Source: Bacteroidota bacterium
GTDB lineage: Bacteria > Bacteroidota > Bacteroidia > B-17B0 > Aurantibacillaceae
Assembly: GCA_030692515.1 (NCBI GenBank)
Contig: JAUXZS010000024.1
Coordinates: 124,001 to 188,000 of the forward strand
Length of the DNA stretch: 64,000 nt
Direction of reading: 5' to 3'
Positions 46,307 through 55,651 of the stretch are shown piece after piece. The number at the start of each line of letters is the position of its first letter. Positions within the stretch are counted from its first letter, which is position 1. The translations under genes were made by a program, and so were the position numbers. The notes beneath the pieces are model-generated. The model saw only the letters and a program-made list of their open reading frames with translations, was not told the DNA's origin and ran no database searches.

Positions 46307-48403
46307 TTATTTATACATTTCTAAATTAAAAAACACAAAACTCCACATATCACCAAACTCATCAATTTGCTTTGCTGTAGGTTTACCTGAACCATGCCCA
46401 GCATTAACATCAATCCTTATTAGAATAGGATTATTGCTTTTATTTTCTTTTTGTAACGTGGCGGCAAACTTAAATGAATGTGCCGGCACAACTCTGTCAT
46501 CATGATCACCAGTTAAAATTAATGTGGCAGGATAGTCTACCGGTTTAATATTGTGTAAAGGAGAATACTTTAGCAAACAATCAAATTCTTCTTTATTATC
46601 ACTGCAACCATAATCAACGGTCCAAGCTCTGCCAATTGTAAATAAATGAAAACGCAACATGTCTAATACACCAACCGTTGGAATGGCCACTTTACAAATG
46701 TCCGGACGTTGAGTCATAACTGCACCAATTAGCAAACCTCCATTACTTCGGCCATGAATAGCTAACTTTTTATAAGAAGTATATTTATTGGCAACTAAAT
46801 AATCGCATGCGGCAATAAAATCATCAAATACATTTTGTTTTTTACACTTTGTTCCTGCCTTGTGCCAATCTTCGCCATACTCGCCCCCGCCACGTAAATT
46901 TGGAACACAATAAATACCTCCGGCTTCTAAAAAAACTGCTCTATCAATTCTAAACTCGGGAGATAAGGAAATATTAAAACCACCATAACCAAAAACAAAA
47001 CAAGGTGTTTGCTCATTAATTACCAATCCTTTTTTATGTGTAATAAACATCGGGATTTTTGTTCCGTCTTTACTTGGATAAAAAATTTGTTTTGTTTCGT
47101 AATTATCAGATTCAAATTTACAATTGGGTTTAAAAATTAATTTGCTTTCCCATGTTTTAGCATCCAAATAAAAACTTTGCTCAGGGCTTGTATATTTAAC
47201 AATACTATAGGTAGCAAAATCATATTTATTGTCGCTATTAAAAGAATTCAATTTACATATTCCCGGTAATTGAATGTCTTTTTCTAAATTCCCAGTTAAA
47301 GAATAACAACTTAATTTAGAGCAGGCATCTTGCAAATAATTTGCTACAATTTTATTGTTACACAACCTAACACCTTCTAATAAATTTGAAGATTCGGGCA
47401 GCACAGTTTTCCAATTATTTGGTTTATCAAAACTAAAAGAGACCAATTTATATTTTGGAGCTCCTTTATTTGTTCGTAAATAAAATGTTTTTCCAACATT
47501 ATCGACAATGCTATTTTCAAAATCAAAATTATCAGAAATTGTTATGAATTTTGACTTAGGACTTAAAAGGTCTTTTAATAATAATTTATCCCCGCTTGTA
47601 CTTTGACTTATAGAAACAACCAAATAATTTTCGTCATCAGTAACATGCGCACCAAAATTATAGTTTGGATTACTTTTATCTTCTAAAACCAAAACATCTT
47701 TTTCTTGAGAAGTACCTAATTGATGAAAATACACTTTATGAAATTGATTCTTTTGAGACAGTGCGCTACCGGTTGGTTCATCATAGCGACTATAATAAAT
47801 ACCATTCCCTTTCCAACTCATTCCGCTAAATTTCACCCATTTAATTACGTCTGGTAAATCTTTTTTTGTTTCGATATCTTTAAAATGAATTTCAACCCAA
47901 TCGCTACCGGCTTTTGAAATTCCATACGCTAAAGTTTTTCCGTTTTTTGAAATTGAAGTGCCGCTTAAAGAAATTGTTCCGTCAGAAGAAAGTGTATTGG
48001 GGTCTAATAAAATCTCCCCATTATCCTCTAAAGTTTTTTTAATATAAAGTACACTTTGATTTTGAAGCCCATCATTTTTATAACAAAAAAATGAATTTCC
48101 TTTTTTAAAGGGAGCCGATTGCTTGTTATAATCCCATAGATTTTTTAAACGATTTTTAATTTTATCTCTAAAAGCAATACGACTTAAATATTTTTGAGTG
48201 ATTGTATTTTCTTGTTTAACCCATTGCTCGGTTCTGTCAGAACGATCATCTTCTAACCATCTAAATGGATCATTAATTTGATAACCAAAATAGTCATCAA
48301 TTACCGATTCGTTTTCTAATATTGGATAATAATAATTGTTTTGAGCTTTATTTAACTCAATATTAAAACTTAAAAAAGCTACTAAAATCAGGTATCTGTA
48401 CAT
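46307..48403 (-). CDS. Exported prolyl oligopeptidase (S9A family)
   Basis: About 698 residues. The preferred ATG at 48403 gives a signal peptide (MYRYLILVAFLSFNIEL, NKAQ); an upstream ATG at 48439 would precede it with a non-signal stretch. The N-terminal seven-bladed propeller is opened by DYFGYQINDPFRWLEDD. The catalytic domain has the nucleophile GRSNGGLL (Ser near 551), Asp in GDHDDRVVP and His in AGHGSGKP. The enzyme cuts after proline in short peptides. Adjacent to the M14 carboxypeptidase, it forms an external peptide-degradation pair. Confidence 0.96.
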   Translation of the reverse strand: MYRYLILVAFLSFNIELNKAQNNYYYPILENESVIDDYFGYQINDPFRWLEDDRSDRTEQWVKQENTITQKYLSRIAFRDKIKNRLKNLWDYNKQSAPFKKGNSFFCYKNDGLQNQSVLYIKKTLEDNGEILLDPNTLSSDGTISLSGTSISKNGKTLAYGISKAGSDWVEIHFKDIETKKDLPDVIKWVKFSGMSWKGNGIYYSRYDEPTGSALSQKNQFHKVYFHQLGTSQEKDVLVLEDKSNPNYNFGAHVTDDENYLVVSISQSTSGDKLLLKDLLSPKSKFITISDNFDFENSIVDNVGKTFYLRTNKGAPKYKLVSFSFDKPNNWKTVLPESSNLLEGVRLCNNKIVANYLQDACSKLSCYSLTGNLEKDIQLPGICKLNSFNSDNKYDFATYSIVKYTSPEQSFYLDAKTWESKLIFKPNCKFESDNYETKQIFYPSKDGTKIPMFITHKKGLVINEQTPCFVFGYGGFNISLSPEFRIDRAVFLEAGGIYCVPNLRGGGEYGEDWHKAGTKCKKQNVFDDFIAACDYLVANKYTSYKKLAIHGRSNGGLLIGAVMTQRPDICKVAIPTVGVLDMLRFHLFTIGRAWTVDYGCSDNKEEFDCLLKYSPLHNIKPVDYPATLILTGDHDDRVVPAHSFKFAATLQKENKSNNPILIRIDVNAGHGSGKPTAKQIDEFGDMWSFVFFNLEMYK

Positions 48404-48464
48404 TGTTAAAAGTGCATTGTTAATATTAAAAAAAAGCAAGATAAAACTGCCTTATGTCACTCTC

Positions 48465-48472
48465 TATATTTG
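48465..48472 (+). promoter_or_regulatory. -7 box of the glucosaminidase gene
   Basis: TATATTTG is a perfect TAnnTTTG, ending ten bases before the ATG at 48483, so the leader would be only a few bases. Confidence 0.6.
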
Positions 48473-48482
48473 TTAAATATAG

Positions 48483-49232
48483 ATGATAAAATTCAATTTT
48501 TCAATAGCCAATAAAATTAAGTGTTCGTCGGTAAATTTTAGCATTTTTCTGGTTATTTTATCTTTAAAAATGCACTCTCAGTTACCAAAGGACACAGTTC
48601 AATCCTACATAAGACATTATGCTAATGAAGCAGTTAAACAAATGATTGAGCATAAAATTCCAGCGAGTGTTATTTTAGCTCAGGCAATTTTTGAGAGTGA
48701 TTGTGGAAATAGCCAACTTGCAAAAAGATCAAATAACCATTTTGGAATAAAATGTCATACAAAATGGGATGGCGATACAATTCGTCAAAGTGATGATAGT
48801 TTGAATGAATGTTTCAGAAGGTATTCCAAGGTTGAAGAGTCTTATAGAGACCATAGTATTTTCCTAAAAACAAGAACCAGATATAAACATTTATTTTCTC
48901 TCCCTATAAATGATTACAAAAGTTGGTGTTATGGCCTAAAAAAATCGGGTTACGCTACTTACACTTATTACTCAGAGGTACTCATTAAAATAATCGAACA
49001 ATATCATTTATATGAATTTGATCAAACAGAACAATTAAAAGGTGTAACTCTAATGTGTTCTAAAACCAATAATCTTAGAGAAAGCAAATACACAACTATT
49101 GGCTTCACATTAAAAGAGTTTTCTCAAAATGATGTTTTATGGACTGACGTAAAGTATCTTTTAATACAAAGCCTTGATTTAGTTATAGATCATCCAGAAA
49201 AGGAGATAGAATTAATTGCCGAAAATTATTAG
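48483..49232 (+). CDS. Exported glucosaminidase (GH73/FlgJ-like)
   Basis: 249 residues. A signal segment (SIFLVILSLKMHSQ) precedes the GH73 domain: IPASVILAQAIFESDCGNSQLA carries the catalytic Glu, followed by NHFGIKCH and FRRYSKVEESYRDHS. YATYTYYSEVLIKIIEQY closes it. A C-terminal 60 residues resemble a degenerate LysM-like unit with little support. It hydrolyses glycan strands in peptidoglycan. It is divergently transcribed from the S9 peptidase gene. Confidence 0.92.
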   Translation: MIKFNFSIANKIKCSSVNFSIFLVILSLKMHSQLPKDTVQSYIRHYANEAVKQMIEHKIPASVILAQAIFESDCGNSQLAKRSNNHFGIKCHTKWDGDTIRQSDDSLNECFRRYSKVEESYRDHSIFLKTRTRYKHLFSLPINDYKSWCYGLKKSGYATYTYYSEVLIKIIEQYHLYEFDQTEQLKGVTLMCSKTNNLRESKYTTIGFTLKEFSQNDVLWTDVKYLLIQSLDLVIDHPEKEIELIAENY

Positions 49233-49371
49233 ATTTCAAGCTTACTAATTCCCTAAACTTTACAATAATATTGTCTGCTTTTACGGTGTTTACTACAAAA
49301 TGATTCCTCTCATTTTCAAAAAACAAAATAAATTTTGGAAAATAAAATTTATTTATTATTTTAGTATATTC

Positions 49372-49385
49372 CTTACATATGTAAG
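49372..49385. promoter_or_regulatory. Perfect 14-base palindrome before a T9SS cargo gene
   Basis: CTTACATATGTAAG is a perfect inverted repeat 14 bases upstream of the GTG start at 49400. It could be a regulator operator or chance in AT-rich DNA. Confidence 0.4.
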
Positions 49386-49399
49386 ATTTAATTAAAATT

Positions 49400-50413
49400 G
49401 TGAAAAAAAGTTTATTTGTACTATTTTTTCTTTTAGCTGTTGCCCAAAGTAAAGCCGCAACTTGTATCGCTTTATTTAATACTGATTGGGCAACTGCTGG
49501 CTCTTGGTCTTGTGGCTTTGTTCCTGGATGCGGAGACTCTATTGTTATACCGGCCGGAATAACGGTTACAATTACAAGCCAACAAGATTATTCAGGATGC
49601 CCTGCAAACGCCCCCATGAAAATAACAATTTATGGGACTTTAAAATTTACAAATGGTAATAAATTAAAACTAAATTGTGAATCGATAATATATATTTTCC
49701 CGGGCGGCTCAATTCAGCCAGGTACAGGAGGAGGAAATTCAAATTATATTGAAGTTTGTGGTGATAATTATTGGAATGCTGCTTCTGGCCCATTATCAGG
49801 TCCTACTTGTATACCACCAAGTACTCCTGGCTGTGGAGTAGTTTTACCCATAGAATTAATTAATTTAACTGGAAAACCAAATAATGGTTTTATTGAATTA
49901 TCGTGGATTACGGCAACCGAAAAAAATTCAAATTATTTTGATGTTGAAAGAAGTTCAGATGCTACTGACTTCATTAAAAAAATAACAGTTAATTCAAAAG
50001 CACCAAACGGGAACAGTTCTACCCAATTAGATTATTTTTGCACAGATAATGACCCTTTATTTGATGTTAGCTATTATAGACTAAAACAAGTTGACTTTAA
50101 CGGTTTATTTAGTTATAGCAAAGTAATTTCTGTTAATTATCTAAAAGCAAAAAACATTCGATTTGTAATATACCCTAACCCAAATAATGGAGAATTTACT
50201 GCCGATATTTCGGGTATTGAAAACAACCATGAAGTTTCATTAATTTTAAAAGGACCAAAGGGTAGAATACTTTATGAATCAAAATTTTATTTTAACGAAC
50301 AAAATGATTCGAAATTTCAAATTATACCTGATACAAAACTAGCTGCAGGTATTTATGTTTGCACGTTAATAATAGAAGAAATAGAGTACAACGTAAAAGT
50401 TATAGTAAGTTAA
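49400..50413 (+). CDS. T9SS-exported protein with G8-like N-terminal domain
   Basis: 337 residues from a GTG start. Signal peptide ([19 protein letters not shown]) followed by a beta-helix/G8-like domain with [15 protein letters not shown] and [14 protein letters not shown] second domain ([35 protein letters not shown]) is the fibronectin-type unit that often precedes sorting domains. The type A sorting domain ([18 protein letters not shown] to [13 protein letters not shown]) ends it. It is likely a surface protein; the role is unknown. Confidence 0.9.
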   Translation: MKKSLFVLFFLLAVAQSKAATCIALFNTDWATAGSWSCGFVPGCGDSIVIPAGITVTITSQQDYSGCPANAPMKITIYGTLKFTNGNKLKLNCESIIYIFPGGSIQPGTGGGNSNYIEVCGDNYWNAASGPLSGPTCIPPSTPGCGVVLPIELINLTGKPNNGFIELSWITATEKNSNYFDVERSSDATDFIKKITVNSKAPNGNSSTQLDYFCTDNDPLFDVSYYRLKQVDFNGLFSYSKVISVNYLKAKNIRFVIYPNPNNGEFTADISGIENNHEVSLILKGPKGRILYESKFYFNEQNDSKFQIIPDTKLAAGIYVCTLIIEEIEYNVKVIVS

Positions 50414-50514
50414 ATTTCTTAAAACATTTTTACCTCCAAATTGACCTTTATCTAATTTTACTGTTTGCTTTCCATCTTATAAATCCTAAATTTATAGCTT
50501 CAAAATCAACAGCA

Positions 50515-51936
50515 ATGGAATCTACAAAAACTTTAACTATGGATTATAGAATTGAAAAAGACACAATGGGAGAAGTAAAAGTCCCTGCTCATGTTTATTG
50601 GGGTGCACAAACAGAACGCAGTCGTAACAACTTCAAAATTGGTCCTGAAGCAAGCATGCCCAAAGAAATTATATATGCTTTTGGCTATTTAAAAAAAGCT
50701 GCTGCTATGGCTAATGCAGAATTAGGGGTTTTAACAAAAGAAAAATCTGATTTAATTGGCAAAGTATGTGATGAAATTATCGCAAAAAAACTAGACGATC
50801 AATTTCCATTAGTTATTTGGCAAACTGGCTCTGGTACTCAAAGCAACATGAATGCGAATGAAGTAATTGCTTATCGTGCTCATGTTATGAATGGTGGAAA
50901 ATTAGAAGATGAACCAAAAATTTTACACCCTAATGATGATGTAAACAAATCGCAATCTAGTAATGATACCTTCCCAACAGCTATGCATATTGCGGCTTAC
51001 AAACAAGTAGTAGAAATTACAATTCCCGGAATGGAAAAATTACGTGATAGTTTAAATAAAAAAGCAGAAGCGTTTAAAGATATTATTAAAACCGGTCGTA
51101 CTCACTTTATGGATGCTACACCACTATCGCTAGGTCAAGAATTTAGTGGCTATGTACAGCAAATTACAATGAGTATACGTACTATAAAAAATGCCTTAGA
51201 AGCAGTAAAAGAATTAGCATTAGGTGGAACTGCTGTGGGCACAGGACTAAATACACCAAAAGGCTACGATGTTTTAGTAGCTAAAAAAATTGCAGAATTA
51301 ACCAAATTGCCATTTGTAACAGCACCAAATAAATTTGAAGCTTTAGCTGCACACGATGCAATGGTTGAACTGAGTGGTGCTTTAAAACGCAGTGCTGTTG
51401 CCTTAATGAAAATTGCAAATGATGTGCGTATGTTGTCATCAGGACCACGTTGTGGAATTGGCGAAATTATTATTCCTGACAATGAACCGGGAAGTTCAAT
51501 TATGCCCGGCAAAGTAAATCCTACACAGCCAGAAGCTTTAACCATGGTTTGCGCGCAGGTTATTGGAAATGATGTAGCTGTATCTATTGGAGGAATGAGC
51601 GGTCATTTTGAATTAAATGTCTTTAAGCCATTAATTGCTACTAACGTTTTACAAAGTGCCAGATTACTTGGAGATGCTTGTGTTTCATTTACTGAAAAAT
51701 GTTCGGATGGTATTGAAGCCAACTTACCTGAATTAAAAAAACACTTAGAAAACTCTTTAATGTTGGTAACCGCATTAAATACACATATTGGCTATGAGAA
51801 GGCCGCCAAAATTGCTAAAACAGCGCATAAGGGAAATAAAACTTTACGCGAGGCTGCAATTGAATTAGGCTATGTTACAAACGAACAATTTGATTTATGG
51901 GTTAAACCAGAAGACATGATTGGAAGTTTAAAATAA
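50515..51936 (+). CDS. fumC: Class II fumarate hydratase
   Basis: About 473 residues. The usual family N-terminus ([18 protein letters not shown]) begins at a second ATG (50539); the ATG at 50515 adds eight residues. Both are possible. Motifs are [40 protein letters not shown] and the superfamily signature [11 protein letters not shown]. It interconverts fumarate and malate in the citric acid cycle. An open frame extends upstream into the preceding cargo gene but is not supported. Confidence 0.97.
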   Translation: MESTKTLTMDYRIEKDTMGEVKVPAHVYWGAQTERSRNNFKIGPEASMPKEIIYAFGYLKKAAAMANAELGVLTKEKSDLIGKVCDEIIAKKLDDQFPLVIWQTGSGTQSNMNANEVIAYRAHVMNGGKLEDEPKILHPNDDVNKSQSSNDTFPTAMHIAAYKQVVEITIPGMEKLRDSLNKKAEAFKDIIKTGRTHFMDATPLSLGQEFSGYVQQITMSIRTIKNALEAVKELALGGTAVGTGLNTPKGYDVLVAKKIAELTKLPFVTAPNKFEALAAHDAMVELSGALKRSAVALMKIANDVRMLSSGPRCGIGEIIIPDNEPGSSIMPGKVNPTQPEALTMVCAQVIGNDVAVSIGGMSGHFELNVFKPLIATNVLQSARLLGDACVSFTEKCSDGIEANLPELKKHLENSLMLVTALNTHIGYEKAAKIAKTAHKGNKTLREAAIELGYVTNEQFDLWVKPEDMIGSLK

Positions 51937-51945
51937 AGATTAAAT

Positions 51946-51992
51946 ACACCTGTCAGGTTTATAGCAAGCAGCTTATTAAACCTGACAGGTGT
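51946..51992. repeat. Long inverted repeat with self-palindromic arms after fumC
   Basis: ACACCTGTCAGGTTTA (51946-51961) and TAAACCTGACAGGTGT (51977-51992) are perfect reverse complements, 16 bases each, around a 15-base loop. Each arm also contains its own palindrome, ACCTG-N-CAGGT. No T-run follows directly. I recall similar ACCTGTCAGGT palindromes dispersed in Bacteroidota genomes. Confidence 0.75.
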
Positions 51993-52003
51993 TATACTAC
52001 TAT

Positions 52004-52035
52004 AAGCCCTCTCATTTTCATGAAGGGCTTTTTTA
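52004..52035 (+). terminator. Terminator of fumC
   Basis: AAGCCCT (52004-52010) pairs with AGGGCTT (52024-52030), followed by a T-run to about 52035. It lies after the long inverted repeat. Confidence 0.85.
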
Positions 52036-52142
52036 TTGAAAAAAAAAAAACTGATGCATATCCTATAAAAACAATAGTTTAAATTCAATCTTCTAAATTA
52101 AATAGGTACATTTACATTCCTTCAAGTGGGGTTAAAAATCAG

Positions 52143-52577
52143 GTGAGTCCTACTAATCATTTTCTTATCGATAATCTTAAAAAAATCAATCCTTTTAGAA
52201 AAGGTAAGAAATTGTATAGTATTATTCTGTGCAAATGTCCGAGATGCCAAGAAGGAAATTTGTTTGTGAATAAAAACCCATACAATTTAAAAATGCTGGA
52301 TGTAATGCCTAAAAGATGCGAGGTTTGCGATACTGATTTTGTAAGAGAAACCGGTTTTTATTATGGCGCTATGATGATAAGTCATGCCCTAACAACAATA
52401 ATAGCAGTGATTGTTCACTTCAGCGTTTTTTATTTTTGGGGCTGGGAAATTGCGCCACATTTAATTTTTTTGCTTACAATTATAATTGGCTTGTTTCCTG
52501 TAAATTTTAGAATTGCAAGAGCAATTTGGATTAATTTATTTATAAGCTATAATCCTAATTACAAGGTTAAGTGGTAA
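52143..52577 (+). CDS. DUF983 membrane protein
   Basis: 144 residues from a GTG start. An N-terminal zinc-ribbon-like part has CKCPRCQEGNLF and KRCEVCDTDF, then the family segment ETGFYYGAMMISHAL. Two to three membrane helices follow (about residues 80-125). The family is widespread in Bacteroidota and Proteobacteria and has no settled function. Its 3' end overlaps the nhaD stop region by 11 bases on the opposite strand. Confidence 0.9.
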   Translation: MSPTNHFLIDNLKKINPFRKGKKLYSIILCKCPRCQEGNLFVNKNPYNLKMLDVMPKRCEVCDTDFVRETGFYYGAMMISHALTTIIAVIVHFSVFYFWGWEIAPHLIFLLTIIIGLFPVNFRIARAIWINLFISYNPNYKVKW

Positions 52578-53841
52578 TTAAATAAACTCCGAAGCCTGAC
52601 AAATATCCCAACACAGCCAACCATGAAATATTTTTTAAATACCAGGTAAAACTAATATTTTCAATGCCCATAGCAACAACGCCAGCGGCAGAACCAATTA
52701 TAAGCATGCTTCCACCTGTGCCGCTACTATAAGCTAAAAGGTGCCAGAAAGAACTATCTGCAGCAAACTCAGTAAATGTATACATACCTTGATAAGCTGC
52801 TACTAAAGGCACATTATCAATTATTGCACTCATAAAGCCTGTTAATACTAAAATTGTATTTTCAGAACTAAAGGCACTATTTAAACCTGCGGCTAAGCTG
52901 TGTAATACACCACTTGTTTGAAGTGCCGAAATACTTAATAAAATTCCTAAAAAAAACAAAATGCTTGGCGTATCAATATTCCTTAATGCAAATGCCACTG
53001 AATAATTTTTTTTGTCAACCGATACACGTCTACCATCTTTAATTTCAGTAATACACCACATCAAACCAAGTCCAAATAAAATTCCCATAAATGGTGGTAA
53101 ATGAAAAATAACTTTAAAAATAGGCACTGCAATTAAACTTAGTAAACCTAATATTAAAATAAAAATTCCCCCTTTATTATTTGAATTATCGGTTTGAATT
53201 TTTGTAATTGTAATACTTTGAAATAATTTTTGTTTTTTCATTATAAAAAATAAAACAACCAAAGGCACCAGTAAATTAATGATACTCGGTACTATTAAAG
53301 AAGTAATTAATTTTGTAGTACTTACTTGCCCTCCAATCCATAACATGGTAGTGGTAACATCTCCGATAGGACTGAAGGCACCACCGGCGTTTGCGGCAAT
53401 TACAACTAGGCCGGCAAATAACAATCGCAATTTTCCTTCGGGTAAAATTTTTCTCAATAAAGAAATTATTAAAATTGTTGAAGTTAGATTATCTAATACC
53501 GCCGATAAAATAAACGCAACGGCAGCTACCAACCATATTAAAGTAATGGGCTTTACTTTTATTAACTGCTGTGTTATAATATCAAAACCATTATGAGCAT
53601 CAATTAACTCTACAATGGTCATGGCTCCTAACAAAAAAAATAAAATTGCCGCTATTTCAGAAAAATGATGCATCAACTCTTCAGTCAGTATATGCGGGTC
53701 ATTTGAATATATCATTACAAAAATCCAACACAATACTCCAGAAAACAAGGCAACTGCAGCTTTATTAATATTTACTTTATGTTCAAAAGCAATAAGAGAA
53801 TAGGAAATAATAAAAACAACTATTAATAAAGTACTAAGCAT
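52567..53841 (-). CDS. nhaD: Na+/H+ antiporter NhaD
   Basis: 424 residues with about 12 helices of the ion-transporter superfamily. FHKV/FEHKVNINKAA at the start, VLDNLTSTILIISLLRK, GGAFSPIGDVTTTMLW, and IIDNVPLVAAYQGMY with GTGGSMLIIGSAAGV are the NhaD hallmarks. It exchanges sodium for protons at the inner membrane. Eight bases overlap the end of the BtuF-like gene, so both are co-transcribed. Confidence 0.93.
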   Translation of the reverse strand: MLSTLLIVVFIISYSLIAFEHKVNINKAAVALFSGVLCWIFVMIYSNDPHILTEELMHHFSEIAAILFFLLGAMTIVELIDAHNGFDIITQQLIKVKPITLIWLVAAVAFILSAVLDNLTSTILIISLLRKILPEGKLRLLFAGLVVIAANAGGAFSPIGDVTTTMLWIGGQVSTTKLITSLIVPSIINLLVPLVVLFFIMKKQKLFQSITITKIQTDNSNNKGGIFILILGLLSLIAVPIFKVIFHLPPFMGILFGLGLMWCITEIKDGRRVSVDKKNYSVAFALRNIDTPSILFFLGILLSISALQTSGVLHSLAAGLNSAFSSENTILVLTGFMSAIIDNVPLVAAYQGMYTFTEFAADSSFWHLLAYSSGTGGSMLIIGSAAGVVAMGIENISFTWYLKNISWLAVLGYLSGFGVYLITT

Positions 53842-54622
53842 TAATTCTTTTTTTTAGGTCTTTAATATACGCATTTAAATGTAATAATCGAGTGCCATAC
53901 CAGCTAAACAACTCACCATCAACAATTATAATTTTTGCCGTAGGTAATTTTTTTTGAAGTTCTGCTACATGTTTTTCCTTAAAAGGAAAGGGTTCGCTAG
54001 ACAAAAAACAAAAATCAAGTTTTACTAATTTTAACTGCTCATCAGTTAATTCAGGATAACGCTCTAAATTAAATAGTGCATTATTAAAACCTACAAAATT
54101 TAAAACAGAATCAATAAAAGTGTTTTTGGCTGCAAACATATACGGTTTGTTCCATATAAAATAGGCAACTTTTTGTCCGGCAAAATAATACTCAATTTCA
54201 CCTAACGATTTTTCTATTTCTTCAACCAAATTATTTGCAGCTATTTCTTTATCACAAATTGCTCCTAGCATCTTCATCATATTAAAAGAATCTTCAATTG
54301 TATAAATATCACTCATCCATACATTAAACTCTTTTTTTAATAAGTCAATATCACTCTTTTCATTTTCTTCTTTATTCCCAATAATTAAATCAGGCTTTAA
54401 AGCTCTAATTTTTTCGATATTTAATTTCTTGGTTCCTCCCACTCTATCCACACTCTTAAACATTTTATTTGGGTGAATACAAAACTTTGTAATACCAACT
54501 AATTCGCTATACAAACCAATATCCCACAAAAATTCAGATTGGGATGGCACAATAGAAATAATTCGTTTAGGTTTTTCTTTTAATTTAAGAATTGTTCCTA
54601 ATTGATCTGTAAACTCAAACAT
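53834..54622 (-). CDS. BtuF-like metal-chelate binding protein without signal peptide
   Basis: About 262 residues of the helical-backbone metal receptor fold: PKRIISIVPSQSEFLWDIGLY, VGGTKKLNIEKIRALKPDLIIG, then ERYPELTDEQLKLVKLDFCFLSSEPFPF. The fold binds B12 or siderophores in ABC importers, but no signal peptide is present and no btuCD genes are nearby, so a cytosolic cobinamide-related or unknown role is possible. A longer reading from TTG at 54631 lies within a -7 box and is rejected in favour of the ATG at 54622. Confidence 0.85.
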   Translation of the reverse strand: MFEFTDQLGTILKLKEKPKRIISIVPSQSEFLWDIGLYSELVGITKFCIHPNKMFKSVDRVGGTKKLNIEKIRALKPDLIIGNKEENEKSDIDLLKKEFNVWMSDIYTIEDSFNMMKMLGAICDKEIAANNLVEEIEKSLGEIEYYFAGQKVAYFIWNKPYMFAAKNTFIDSVLNFVGFNNALFNLERYPELTDEQLKLVKLDFCFLSSEPFPFKEKHVAELQKKLPTAKIIIVDGELFSWYGTRLLHLNAYIKDLKKRINA

Positions 54623-54628
54623 TGACCA

Positions 54629-54636
54629 CAAAAATA
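54629..54636 (-). promoter_or_regulatory. -7 box of the BtuF-like gene
   Basis: The minus strand reads TATTTTTG, a perfect TAnnTTTG, six bases before the ATG at 54622. It predicts a leaderless or nearly leaderless mRNA. Confidence 0.55.
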
Positions 54637-54730
54637 AGCCTTTATCGCAGAGTTAGAAAGTTTAAATGTTTAGAAAGTTTGAATTTGTTTTAATACAGGG
54701 GCTCACTACTATTAACATATATAATCAAAG

Positions 54731-55651
54731 GTGTTTTACTATATTTACAGCGCTTTGACAAACGCCGTAAAAGGACATATTGCTTTATTTGCTGCACAAA
54801 TTGTGTATGCATTAAACTATTCTATTGCAAAAGGATTAATGCCAGATTTTATTGGTCCATTAGCCTTAGTATTTTTAAGAATAACCGGTGCCTGTATTTT
54901 ATTTTGGGTTTTATCATTATTCGTTAAAACACAAAAAGTTGAAAAAGCTGATATGATAAAAATGCTTTGGCTGGCTTTGTTTGGTGTAGTTATTAATCAG
55001 GTTTTTTTTATTTGGGGTTTAAGCTTAACACATCCTATCAACTCAGCCATTATCATGGTTTCTAATCCCATTATGGTTTTTATTTTTACCTTATTTATTT
55101 TAAAAGAGCGCATCACTATCTTAAAAATAAGTGGATTAACGCTTGCAATTGCGGGCGCTTTAATACTTCTATTTTTTAAAGGTAATTTTGATTTTGGTAG
55201 CGAAACAATTGCCGGAGATGTTATGACATTAATAAACTCAGCTTCCTGGGCCATTTTTGTTGTTTTAGTAAAACCAATAATACAAAAATACAATACGGTA
55301 ACCGCTATGCGTTGGATGTTTTTATTTGGAAGCATTTATATTATGCCCATTGGTTTATCTGATACTTTAAATACAAATTGGCACCTATTTACCTCTCACG
55401 CAATTTTTGCAACCTGCTTTGTGGTTATTGCAACAACATTTTTTGCTTTTTTATTAAACATTTATGGCTTACAATCTTTAAGTCCTTCAACAGTTAGTAT
55501 GTATATTTACCTCCAACCTTTTTTAGCTTCAATATTTGCAATTATAATGGGAGAAGATAAATTAACAGCAATAAAAATATTTTCAGGAATTTTAATAATT
55601 TGCGGATTATATCTGGTAAACAAAAAAACCAAAAAATTAAATTATGATTAA
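54731..55651 (+). CDS. EamA/DMT-family permease
   Basis: 306 residues with ten predicted helices in two EamA repeats (ALNYSIAKGLMPDFIGPLAL and VISWAIFVVL-like SASWAIFVVLVKP). The typical end is PFLASIFAIIMGEDKLTAIKIFSGILIICGLYLV. The longest reading starts with GTG at 54731; a TTG at 54755 just after a TATATTTA box (54740-54747) is an alternative. Substrate unknown, usually metabolite export. Its stop overlaps yicC by eight bases. Confidence 0.88.
   Translation: MFYYIYSALTNAVKGHIALFAAQIVYALNYSIAKGLMPDFIGPLALVFLRITGACILFWVLSLFVKTQKVEKADMIKMLWLALFGVVINQVFFIWGLSLTHPINSAIIMVSNPIMVFIFTLFILKERITILKISGLTLAIAGALILLFFKGNFDFGSETIAGDVMTLINSASWAIFVVLVKPIIQKYNTVTAMRWMFLFGSIYIMPIGLSDTLNTNWHLFTSHAIFATCFVVIATTFFAFLLNIYGLQSLSPSTVSMYIYLQPFLASIFAIIMGEDKLTAIKIFSGILIICGLYLVNKKTKKLNYD

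Noticed and set aside
50359-50514. N-terminal extension of fumC overlapping the preceding T9SS cargo gene
   Set aside because: The extra residues have no resemblance to fumarase and the frame merely stays open; the known start MDYRIEKDT or MEST is sufficient.
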